From positions 1-7,951 of the forward strand of contig SLIW01000203.1 in the NCBI GenBank assembly GCA_007135435.1: a stretch of DNA of 7,951 nt, in the 5' to 3' direction. The translations under genes and the position numbers were made by a program. This stretch comes from Natronomonas sp. (lineage in GTDB: Archaea > Halobacteriota > Halobacteria > Halobacteriales > Haloarculaceae). Positions within the stretch are counted from its first letter, which is position 1. Each line of letters starts with the position of its first letter. Below the pieces are notes generated by a model. The model saw nothing but the letters and a program-made list of their open reading frames with translations. It did no database searches and was not told the origin of the DNA. Below are positions 1 to 6,075 of this stretch, in pieces.

Positions 1-1127
1 CGATGGACGCCATCCTCGAGGGGACCCGCGAACGGGCGGCCGACGCCGCCGACGCGCTCGCCGGACCGGTGACGGCGGTGTACGCCTTCGGTGTGCTCCT
101 GCCGCTCGCACTGGTGGGCGTGCTCCCGGCGGCGGCCGCGGCGGGGGTGCACGCAACGCTGCCCGCCGTCGTCCTCCTCTACGACGTCGTGTTGCCCATC
201 GGGCTCTGCGGGGCGGGCATGTGGCTGCTGGCGAACCGACCGGTGGCGTTCCCTCCAGCGCGAGTGGATCGCGAGCTCGTGGGCGACACCCGAGGACCCG
301 CACTGCTCGCAGGTGCGACCGGGGCGACGGCGGCACTCGCAGTTGCCATGGCGTTCCTCCCCGTGTGGTGCTGGCCCCTCGCGGCGGTCGGCGTCGGGAC
401 CGGGGTCGCGCTGCTCGTCTGGTGTCGGCCCGTGGTCGAGGTCCGGAACCGTACGGCGGAGCTCGAGGCCGTGCTCCCCGACGCCCTCTACCTGGTCGGG
501 AGGCGGGTCTCCGCGGGCGTGGCGGTCGAACGTGCCGTGGCCGAGGCCGCCCGCGAGCTCGACGGCGTCGGCCGGGAGGTCTTCGAGGCGGCCGCGAGGC
601 GGCAGCGGCAGCTCGGCGTCGACGTGGAGACCGCGTTCGTCGGCGAGTACGGTGCCCTCGAGGCGGTACCGAGCCGGCGAGCGGAGAGCGCCGCGCGGTT
701 GCTCGGCGTCGCGGCCGCCGCGGGAGCCCCGGCGGGTCGCGCCCTCGCCGAGACGGCGGACCACCTGGACTCGCTCCGTCGCGTCGAGCGCGACGCCAGG
801 CGGGACCTCGGGCGGGTGACTGCGACGCTCGGGAACACCGCCGCGTTCTTCGGCCCCCTCGTGGGGGGTGCGACGGTCGCCCTCGCCGACGGCATCGGCA
901 CGGCGGACGCCCTCGACGGGAGTCCGCCTGCGACCGCCGGGCTCGGACTGGCGGTCGGCGTCTACGTCCTGCTCATGGCGGTCGTGCTCACGGCGCTGGC
1001 GACGGGGCTCGACCGCGGGTTCGACCGCGCCACCGTGGGCTACCGGGTCGGCGGTGCCCTGTGTGCGGCGACCGCGAGTTACCTCCTGGCGTTCCACGCG
1101 AGCGGGCTCCTGACCGGCGGGCTCTGA
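1..1127 (+). CDS. Type II secretion system F family (TadC/FlaJ-like) membrane platform protein, 5'-truncated by the window
   Basis: Integral membrane platform protein of an archaeal type IV pilus or Tad-like machine; such proteins sit in the cytoplasmic membrane and couple a secretion ATPase to pilin assembly. The visible 374 residues (counted from the ATG at 3) show hydrophobic segments near residues 20-45, 50-76, 98-140 (two spans), 278-300, 308-338 and 347-372. Between them is a cytoplasmic T2SSF domain of about residues 150-275, opened by the typical LPDAL motif (158-162) followed by a helix with an AG turn. Family members normally have two such domains; only the second is complete, and residues 1-20 look like the end of the first. 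I therefore treat the ATG at 3 as internal and the gene as beginning upstream, though the true start cannot be seen. The stop is TGA at 1125-1127. A 94-bp gap with a promoter separates it from the next gene. The partner ATPase is presumably upstream, which is inference. Confidence 0.85.
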   Translation, partial: MDAILEGTRERAADAADALAGPVTAVYAFGVLLPLALVGVLPAAAAAGVHATLPAVVLLYDVVLPIGLCGAGMWLLANRPVAFPPARVDRELVGDTRGPALLAGATGATAALAVAMAFLPVWCWPLAAVGVGTGVALLVWCRPVVEVRNRTAELEAVLPDALYLVGRRVSAGVAVERAVAEAARELDGVGREVFEAAARRQRQLGVDVETAFVGEYGALEAVPSRRAESAARLLGVAAAAGAPAGRALAETADHLDSLRRVERDARRDLGRVTATLGNTAAFFGPLVGGATVALADGIGTADALDGSPPATAGLGLAVGVYVLLMAVVLTALATGLDRGFDRATVGYRVGGALCAATASYLLAFHASGLLTGGL

Positions 1128-1159
1128 CGGGACCCCGAGATCCTCGTCCGGGACCCCGA
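1128..1159. repeat. Direct repeat CGGGACCCCGA, two copies, after the TadC-like gene
   Basis: The 11-mer CGGGACCCCGA occurs at 1128-1138 and again at 1149-1159, a 21-bp spacing (two helical turns). It lies directly behind the stop codon of the membrane platform gene and 32-64 bp ahead of the TATA-like box of the next gene. The same-face spacing would suit a regulator-binding site, but in DNA this GC-rich it may be chance. Confidence 0.4.
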
Positions 1160-1190
1160 ACCGGGTGAGAGTCGCCGACCGAGTCCCGGG

Positions 1191-1197
1191 GTTTATG
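1191..1197 (+). promoter_or_regulatory. TATA-like box (TTTATG) of a probable leaderless promoter for the DUF7283-type gene
   Basis: GTTTATG is the only AT-rich patch in this intergenic region. Its centre lies about 27 nt before the ATG at 1222, the distance expected from a haloarchaeal TATA box to the transcription start. No Shine-Dalgarno sequence precedes 1222, so a leaderless transcript starting at or beside the ATG is likely. The box also overlaps the alternative ATG at 1195, which argues against that start. This makes the DUF7283-DUF7286 genes a transcription unit that can be expressed separately from the platform gene. Confidence 0.6.
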
Positions 1198-1221
1198 AAC
1201 GAGAGCGCGGCCAGACCCCCC

Positions 1222-1689
1222 ATGTTCGACACCCCCGTCGACGCCTGGTACGTCTGGGTCGGCCTCGCGGTCGCCAGCGGGGCGGCGCTCGCCGTCGCCA
1301 CCGCCATCCCGGCCGCAGCGCCGCCGGACGCCACCGGCGCCGCCAACACCGTGGATCGCGTCGCCGCGAGCCAGCACCCGACCGTCGCCGAGCACCCGCT
1401 TCCCGGGGCGGAGGCGCTCCGCATGAGCGAGGATACCCTCGGACTCCGCGGGCCGGGCGGGACGGCACACGCCACCATCGGCCACGGGCCGGTGACGCCC
1501 GCGGTCAGCGACCATCGGCTCGGCCGGGTCCTCGAGGGCGACCCGCCGGAGCGGCACTTCGACTCACCGGAGGCGTTCGGGCGAGTGGCGACTGCCGCTC
1601 GGGCCGCCGAGCCGGTCTGGGAGCCCATCGACCGGCTGACCGTCCGTCGCGTGACCTGGGAGGACGTCGATGTCGTCCTCGCCGGGTAG
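1222..1689 (+). CDS. DUF7283 family protein (haloarchaeal, one membrane anchor)
   Basis: Protein of 155 residues of unknown function that I recognise as the haloarchaeal family called DUF7283, from its opening MFDTPVDAWYVWVGLAVASG, the PPDATGAANTVDRVAAS stretch, TAHATIGHGPVTP and the closing RRVTWEDVDVVLAG. Residues about 7-30 form one hydrophobic segment, so it is probably membrane-anchored with the rest outside the cell; this topology is inference. In-frame upstream starts exist (GTG 1165, ATG 1195). I chose ATG 1222 because the family begins at MFD and because a TATA-like box lies 27 nt before it, placing the earlier starts in the promoter. It is the first gene of a packed set: its last 20 nt overlap the next gene, which suggests translational coupling. 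Its place beside a TadC-like gene points to a role in a pilus or secretion apparatus. Confidence 0.8.
   Translation: MFDTPVDAWYVWVGLAVASGAALAVATAIPAAAPPDATGAANTVDRVAASQHPTVAEHPLPGAEALRMSEDTLGLRGPGGTAHATIGHGPVTPAVSDHRLGRVLEGDPPERHFDSPEAFGRVATAARAAEPVWEPIDRLTVRRVTWEDVDVVLAG
1658..1664 (+). promoter_or_regulatory. Shine-Dalgarno GGGAGGA inside DUF7283 for the next gene
   Basis: GGGAGGA lies within the 3' end of the DUF7283-type gene. Its GGAGG core ends 6 nt before the ATG at 1670, which is good spacing for ribosome binding and fixes the start of the overlapping downstream gene. The first gene appears leaderless while this internal gene uses a ribosome binding site, a common haloarchaeal arrangement. 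Confidence 0.65.
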
Positions 1690-2089
1690 GGGGCAGGTCG
1701 AGCCGCTGGCGGCGCTCGTCGCCGTCTTCGCGGTCGGGGTCGGCCTCGCGCTGTACGTCGGGGCCGTCGACGCCACCATTCCGACGTTCGCCTCCGACAG
1801 GGAGCTCGCCGAGCCCACCGCCGACGTCCTCGTCGCCGAGGCGGCGGACGCAGCCACCGGTACCGTCGATCCCCCGCTCGAGCCGGTGGTGGACGGGGCC
1901 CGACCGACGGCCCACGAGTTCAACGCGACGCTCCGGACCGACGCCGCCCGCTGGACGGCCGGACCGACCCGCCCTCACCCCCTCGCGCTGGACGACTGTG
2001 CGCAACGCGAGGTGGCCGTCCGGATCGAACCCGGCGTCGTCCGACCCGGGACCCTGGAGGTGTGCGTGTGGCCCGCGGACGGGGGGTGA
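1670..2089 (+). CDS. DUF7285 family protein, pseudopilin-like (RGQVEPL signal)
   Basis: Protein of 139 residues of unknown function; I recall the family as DUF7285, with slight doubt over the number. Near the start is R7-G8-Q9-V10-E11-P12, followed at once by a hydrophobic helix (13-33). This is the form of an archaeal class III signal peptide, cut by the prepilin peptidase PibD/FlaK after the Arg-Gly pair, so the mature protein would begin at Gln9 and could assemble as a minor pilin or TadE/F-like pseudopilin. Cleavage is inferred. The rest is probably extracellular; it has two cysteines (C110, C132) that could pair, which is uncommon in haloarchaea, and a closing R-P-G-x-L-E-V-C-V-W-P strand. 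The start ATG 1670 is set by a Shine-Dalgarno 6 nt upstream and overlaps the preceding gene by 20 nt; the end overlaps the next gene by 22 nt. Confidence 0.75.
   Translation: MSSSPGRGQVEPLAALVAVFAVGVGLALYVGAVDATIPTFASDRELAEPTADVLVAEAADAATGTVDPPLEPVVDGARPTAHEFNATLRTDAARWTAGPTRPHPLALDDCAQREVAVRIEPGVVRPGTLEVCVWPADGG
2056..2062 (+). promoter_or_regulatory. Shine-Dalgarno GGAGGTG deciding the start of the DUF7284-type gene
   Basis: GGAGGTG is a strong match to the 16S rRNA 3' end. Three in-frame GTG codons follow (2062, 2068, 2086). 2062 overlaps the Shine-Dalgarno itself, 2068 has 5 nt of spacing, and 2086 has 23 nt but forms a GTGA overlap with the stop of the preceding gene. The spacing favours 2068. 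Confidence 0.6.
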
Positions 2090-2907
2090 GCACGGTCGTG
2101 GACGTGGCGGTCTGCCTGCTCCTGGTCGGCGCCGCCGTGGCGACGCTCGCCATCGCGGCGGCGCCGTCCGACGATCCCGGCACGGTGGGCGCGGGGGCTA
2201 CGGCCGCGACCCTCGCGACGTCGACGGCGGGGATCCCGAGCGATGGCGGTCGGACGGCGCACGACACCTACGTCGGTCACCTCGCGGACGCGGCGCTCGT
2301 CTCCGCCACCGTCGACGAACGGACTGGTGGAACACCGCACACCGAGGCCGACACGGACGCCGACGCCAGGACCGAGACCGCCTACCCCTCGGCGGTGCGC
2401 GAGGAGGTCGAGGACTCGACGGACGAGCGCGTGTTCGTCACCGCGCGGTGGGAGCCCTACCCGGACGCACCGCTCTGCGGCAGGGTCCAGGCGGGCGACC
2501 GACCGCCCGAGACCGCCGACGTCGCGACGACCACGGTGTCGGTCGCCACCGGGCTCGAGTCCCCCGAGACGGTCGACGGGTTCCGGCCGCTGGCCGAGGC
2601 CGTGTCGGGGGCGTACGTCCGGTGGCGCCTCCCACCGGCGCGGACTCGCACGGCGTGGATAGACGACCGGACGGCGGACGAAGCCGAGCGACGGTACCTG
2701 GCGACGGCGGAGGCGGTCGGTCTCGATCGACCGGCGCTCGTGACCGATGTCACTGTGGAGGACCGACGCGAGAGACTCGTGGACGCGCTCGCCGACCGAC
2801 TCGAGGACGACCTCCGGGATCGCTACCCGACGCCGGAGGCTGCCATCGACGACCTGACCCTCGAGGAGGTCGAGATCGTGGTGGCGCGCTGGGAGCCGTC
2901 GACGTGA
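2068..2907 (+). CDS. DUF7284 family protein, pseudopilin-like N terminus
   Basis: Protein of 279 residues of unknown function; I recall the family as DUF7284. Residues R5-G6-V7-S8-T9-V10-V11 followed by a hydrophobic span (10-31) resemble haloarchaeal PilA-type class III signals (R-A/G-V-S-x-V), so it may be processed by prepilin peptidase and stay anchored by the helix. The mature part is acidic. A stretch A-R-W-E-P-Y-P-D-A-P-L recurs in short form (A-R-W-E-P) at the very C terminus, and a charged, probably helical region (about 190-265) precedes the end. The start is ambiguous: GTG 2068 is chosen for its spacing from GGAGGTG; GTG 2062 would add two residues, and GTG 2086 would remove six and begin at V-S-T. 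It overlaps the previous gene by 22 nt and ends inside a 26-bp tandem repeat that leads into the DUF7286-type gene. Confidence 0.72.
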   Translation: MARGRGVSTVVDVAVCLLLVGAAVATLAIAAAPSDDPGTVGAGATAATLATSTAGIPSDGGRTAHDTYVGHLADAALVSATVDERTGGTPHTEADTDADARTETAYPSAVREEVEDSTDERVFVTARWEPYPDAPLCGRVQAGDRPPETADVATTTVSVATGLESPETVDGFRPLAEAVSGAYVRWRLPPARTRTAWIDDRTADEAERRYLATAEAVGLDRPALVTDVTVEDRRERLVDALADRLEDDLRDRYPTPEAAIDDLTLEEVEIVVARWEPST

Positions 2908-2960
2908 GAGTGCTCCGGGGGGCGTCGACGTGAGAGTGCTCCGGGGGGCGTCGACGTGAG
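2897..2960 (+). repeat. 26-bp tandem repeat, two exact copies plus 12 bp of a third, at the DUF7284/DUF7286 junction
   Basis: Copy 1 is 2897-2922, copy 2 is 2923-2948 with no mismatch, and the first 12 bases recur at 2949-2960. Each unit begins CGTCGACGTGAG and ends TGCTCCGGGGGG. The GTGA in each unit acts as an overlapping stop/start: the TGA at 2905-2907 ends the DUF7284-type gene, and the GTG at 2956 starts the DUF7286-type gene. Because 26 is not a multiple of 3, the middle holds two minicistrons of nine codons each (2904-2933 and 2930-2959) in different frames, each coding VRVLRGAST if read. Deleting both extra units would restore a simple 4-nt GTGA gene overlap. Confidence 0.9.
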
Positions 2961-5900
2961 GGACGACGACCGCGCGCGAGTCCCGTTCGCCCTCGTGGGC
3001 GTGGTGCTCCTGGCGACCAGCGTGTCGCTGGTCGCGACGGTCGGGACGGACGACGCCGACGCGCCCGCGATCGACCGAGCGATGGACGGGGCGACCGCCG
3101 AGGTGATGACGGCGCTCCGCGGTGCGGCCGACGACGCCGCGACCGTGTCGGCCGCGGAGCCAGTCACGCGGCCGGCGAACACCACCGTCGGGCAGGCCCT
3201 CGACGACGACGACCGTCCCTTCGAGGACGCCCTCCGGTTGCGGGTGTACCTCCTGGCGGAGGCACGACTCGGCGGCGTAGAGGTCCGGCGAGGGGACGTG
3301 ACCGTGACGGCGTCCATCCCGTCGGTTGAGCCGACGACCGAGGGCTACCGGGAGGCGATCGACCGGGTCGAGGTCGAGCCGACGGGTGACGACGACACCG
3401 CGATGCGGGTCACCGTCCAGAACGTCACAGTGACCGCGACCGCGGACGGTCGGGGGGTCGTGGTCGAGGAGAGGGCCCCGTCGTTCGTCGTCGCGAACCC
3501 CGCACTGTCGATGCACCGGCGCGCCGAGCGGTTCGAGCGGCGGGCGAACGCACCCGTGACGGAGGCGGGACTCGCCCAGCGGCTGACCACCCGGCTCTAC
3601 CCGATCGCCTGGGCACGCGGGTACGCACAGTACGGGGGCGCGCCGGTGACGACCGTGGTGGGCACGCGACACGTCGAGCTCGCCACGAACGACGCGCTCC
3701 TGGCGGAACAGCAGGCCGTCTTCGGGAGCGTCGATCCCGACGGCGACCGGGGCGTCGCGCGTGCCGGCAGGCGGGTCGTGACGGCCGATTTGCTGGAGGC
3801 GGCCGAAGCGGTCGACTGGACCGACGTCGTCCTCGACGGCGACGGCGGTGGTGGTGACGACGGCGGCGGTGACGACGGCGGCGATGAAACGCCGGATTGG
3901 GAGGACGACAGGGGCGGGGAACGGTCCTCGAAGGGACCTGTCGGGTCGTGGGACGACGCGGCGCCCGATCCGGAGGTGCGGGTCAGGATCGGCGACGACG
4001 CGACGGCAGACCGCGCGTTCGTCGACCTGGTGGGCGAGCCAGGCGAGGACCCGGTCTCGAAGGTCATCGAGCAGGTTCACACAGTCGAGGCACGCGTCAC
4101 GGCCGACGTCGACCGCCAGCGCGCGAGTCGGAGCGGCGATCGGCGACCGGACGGGGACGGCTGGTCGCTCGTCGACGAGACCGTCGACCGGACGGCAGAC
4201 GTCGGCCGATCGGGAGACGTCGATCGACTGGCAGTCTTCGCGCAACCGGGAGACGTCGAGCGACCAGCGAGCGATGGCGGTGGATCGATCGGGGGCGCCA
4301 CCGGCGGCTGGTCCACACGCGAACGCGTTGACTTCGAGGCGACCGTCAACGAGAGGCGGACCCGGACGTGGGAGCGTGACGGTGAGACGAGGGTGACCGA
4401 GTCGACGGTCGTGAGCCACTACCTGGTCGCCGTCGCCGTCGAGGCGAGGACGCACCCCGTCGCGGGCGCGCCGCCGGGTGCCCTCGACGCCGCTCTCGCC
4501 GACGCGACCGGGCGGGCGACCGCTCGGGCCGTCCGCCGAGCCGGTGGGCTGGACGGAGCTGCCCGTGCCGCGGTCTCGAACGGCGACGACGGCACCCCGA
4601 CGGCGTCGGCCACCGCGGATCCCGTCGTCGACCGCGACGACGTAGTGGCCGACCTCCGGTCGGTGCGGGACGAGACCGCCGACCTCGACGTGTCGGTGCC
4701 GGCGACCGAGCTCGGGGCCGGGCGGGTGAACCCGGCCGCCCGGCTGGTCGAGACGCTCGCGGACCGGCGGCAAGCCCTCCGTGGACCACGGGGGACCTCG
4801 GCCGAGACGCGGACGTTCCTCGCCGTCAGGACGGCGTACCTGGACGCCGTCGAGCAAGAGCTCCACAGGGGCGCAGCGGCTCACCACGAGACCAGCCAAC
4901 GGATCGACGCGGGGCTCGGTCGTCACCTCCCCGCGGAGCGGGTGGACGGGGCGATCGCCGCCCACCGTGCAGCGAACCGGCCCGAACCGGCGAGCTACGC
5001 CGACCCGGTCGGGAACGTGACCTTCGCGGTCGAGACCGGGCCCTCGTACCTGCCGACGACCCAGGTCTCCCAGGCACGGATCGACGCCCGCGGCGAGGGG
5101 ACGGTCCGGCCGCTCGCGACCCGGAACGTGAACGTCTTCGCCTCGCCCCACGAGCAGGTCGCCAGATCCATCCTGGAGCGACTCCCGTTCCTCCGACGTG
5201 GTGGCGTCTCGCTGGAGACGGCGGCGGCCACGCTCTCCGCGATGGAGTCGGTTCCGGACGACCTGCAGGGACCGCTCGCCGCGGAGCGGGAGTCCCTCGA
5301 GAGGGAGGTCGAGGTCGCGGACGCGTACGTCCGTGAGACGATCGTCGACGCCCTCGTCGACGAGGAGATCGACCAGCGTGCCGCCCGGGCCGCCGTGGAG
5401 GCCGACCCCGATCGGTCCACCGCCTCCGCGGCGCAGGCTCTCGCTAACGGGAGTGCGACGGACGAGATCGTCGACGAGCTCACCGCGGACGCTGTCGGGT
5501 CGGACCACGACCAGGCGAACCGTCTCGCGTCGCGGGTCGACGTGGCCCGGGAGGACGCGCTCCGGGACGGTCGGGGCCGACCATCCCGGACGACGACCAC
5601 CGAGGCGGCCGACGTCGCACGCGAGGTCGCCCACGACGAGCTGCAGCGGGTCATCGCGGACGGCGTCGAGAGCGCAGCGGAGGAGGCGAGGGTCCGTGCC
5701 CTCGGCGAGCTCGCGGCGGAGGTGCCCGCCGGGATGCCCGTCGCGCCGGTCCCGGGCTACTGGTACGCGACGACCAACCTCTGGTACGTCGAGACCGCCG
5801 GCACCTACGAGCGGTTCGTGGTGCGGGCGGATCGCGGCGGCCCGACGGGGGCCGTGACCTACCTCCGGGAGGGCCAGGTCGCGACGGTGACCCACGACGG

Positions 5901-6042
5901 CCGGGAGCGCCGCCTCGGGAGCGCCGAGCGCGTCTCGTTCCGGACGGAGACCGTGGTCGTGGTGGTCGTCCCGCCGGGCGGGCGTGGCGTCGGGGACACC
6001 GACGGCGAGCTCGACGAGCGCTCGCCCGGCTGGCCCCCGTGA
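2956..6042 (+). CDS. DUF7286 family protein, large pilus-locus-associated protein of unknown function
   Basis: Protein of 1028 residues that I recognise as the large haloarchaeal family called DUF7286; no enzymatic motif is visible. It opens with R6-A7-R8-V9-P10-F11 and one hydrophobic span (9-30), which resembles the signals of its two upstream neighbours, so the bulk is probably extracellular. Marks of the family are M-H-R-R-A-E-R-F-E-R-R from residue 186, W-A-R-G-Y-A-Q-Y-G-G-A-P from 219 and, near the C terminus, G-M-P-V-A-P-V-P-G-Y-W-Y-A-T-T-N-L-W-Y from 926. Between them are an Asp/Gly-only run (about 294-311), a low-complexity acidic stretch with degenerate V-x-R-x-x-D repeats (410-440), and a long Ala/Glu/Arg-rich, probably helical middle (about 480-920). 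The start is GTG 2956: no other start codon lies in frame after the preceding TGA, and only a G run, not a clear Shine-Dalgarno, precedes it, so coupling to upstream translation is likely. It may be a structural or tip component of the pilus; that is inference from context. Confidence 0.8.
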   Translation: MRDDDRARVPFALVGVVLLATSVSLVATVGTDDADAPAIDRAMDGATAEVMTALRGAADDAATVSAAEPVTRPANTTVGQALDDDDRPFEDALRLRVYLLAEARLGGVEVRRGDVTVTASIPSVEPTTEGYREAIDRVEVEPTGDDDTAMRVTVQNVTVTATADGRGVVVEERAPSFVVANPALSMHRRAERFERRANAPVTEAGLAQRLTTRLYPIAWARGYAQYGGAPVTTVVGTRHVELATNDALLAEQQAVFGSVDPDGDRGVARAGRRVVTADLLEAAEAVDWTDVVLDGDGGGGDDGGGDDGGDETPDWEDDRGGERSSKGPVGSWDDAAPDPEVRVRIGDDATADRAFVDLVGEPGEDPVSKVIEQVHTVEARVTADVDRQRASRSGDRRPDGDGWSLVDETVDRTADVGRSGDVDRLAVFAQPGDVERPASDGGGSIGGATGGWSTRERVDFEATVNERRTRTWERDGETRVTESTVVSHYLVAVAVEARTHPVAGAPPGALDAALADATGRATARAVRRAGGLDGAARAAVSNGDDGTPTASATADPVVDRDDVVADLRSVRDETADLDVSVPATELGAGRVNPAARLVETLADRRQALRGPRGTSAETRTFLAVRTAYLDAVEQELHRGAAAHHETSQRIDAGLGRHLPAERVDGAIAAHRAANRPEPASYADPVGNVTFAVETGPSYLPTTQVSQARIDARGEGTVRPLATRNVNVFASPHEQVARSILERLPFLRRGGVSLETAAATLSAMESVPDDLQGPLAAERESLEREVEVADAYVRETIVDALVDEEIDQRAARAAVEADPDRSTASAAQALANGSATDEIVDELTADAVGSDHDQANRLASRVDVAREDALRDGRGRPSRTTTTEAADVAREVAHDELQRVIADGVESAAEEARVRALGELAAEVPAGMPVAPVPGYWYATTNLWYVETAGTYERFVVRADRGGPTGAVTYLREGQVATVTHDGRERRLGSAERVSFRTETVVVVVVPPGGRGVGDTDGELDERSPGWPP
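3835..3888 (+). repeat. Asp/Gly-coding low-complexity run inside the DUF7286-type gene
   Basis: GAC/GGC/GGT codons alternate to give about 18 residues of only D and G (residues about 294-311). It divides the conserved N-terminal part from a variable middle and probably encodes a flexible, possibly cation-binding, linker. Simple-sequence slippage would explain it. No function can be read from it. Confidence 0.7.
4183..4275 (+). repeat. Degenerate 6-codon repeats (V-x-R-x-x-D) inside the DUF7286-type gene
   Basis: Residues 410-440 read VDRTAD, VGRSGD, VDRLAVFAQPGD, VERPASD, that is, four units opening V-x-R and closing with D, the third with a 6-residue insertion. At DNA level GGGAGACGTCGA occurs at 4212-4223 and exactly again at 4248-4259, 36 bp (12 codons) apart. 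This looks like an expanded disordered linker rather than a folded domain. Confidence 0.55.
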
Positions 6043-6049
6043 CTATTAC
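6043..6049 (+). promoter_or_regulatory. TATA-like box (CTATTAC) of a probable leaderless promoter for the SpoIIM-domain gene
   Basis: CTATTAC begins directly after the TGA of the DUF7286-type gene and is the only AT-rich patch in the 33-bp gap. Its centre is about 30 nt before the ATG at 6076. No Shine-Dalgarno precedes that ATG. This suggests that the SpoIIM-domain gene has its own, probably leaderless, transcript, although read-through from upstream is also possible. Confidence 0.5.
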
Positions 6050-6075
6050 CCCGTCAGGCGAACGCCCGGACGTCC

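Noticed and set aside
221..1168. A 315-codon + strand frame overlapping the TadC-like gene
   Set aside because: The translation is almost wholly Arg/Gly/Ala/Pro. The T2SSF domain and membrane segments are in the other frame, so this is an out-of-frame shadow.
1998..2933. A 311-codon + strand frame overlapping the DUF7284-type gene and ending in the 26-bp repeat
   Set aside because: Arg/Gly-rich shadow frame. It matters only because its last nine codons coincide with the first minicistron of the repeat.
1975..5895. A 1306-codon open frame on the - strand
   Set aside because: It lies antisense to the DUF7284- and DUF7286-type genes, which carry family motifs. Long antisense frames are expected where nearly every third position is G or C. 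Its translation is Arg/Gly/Asp/His-rich with no recognisable domain.
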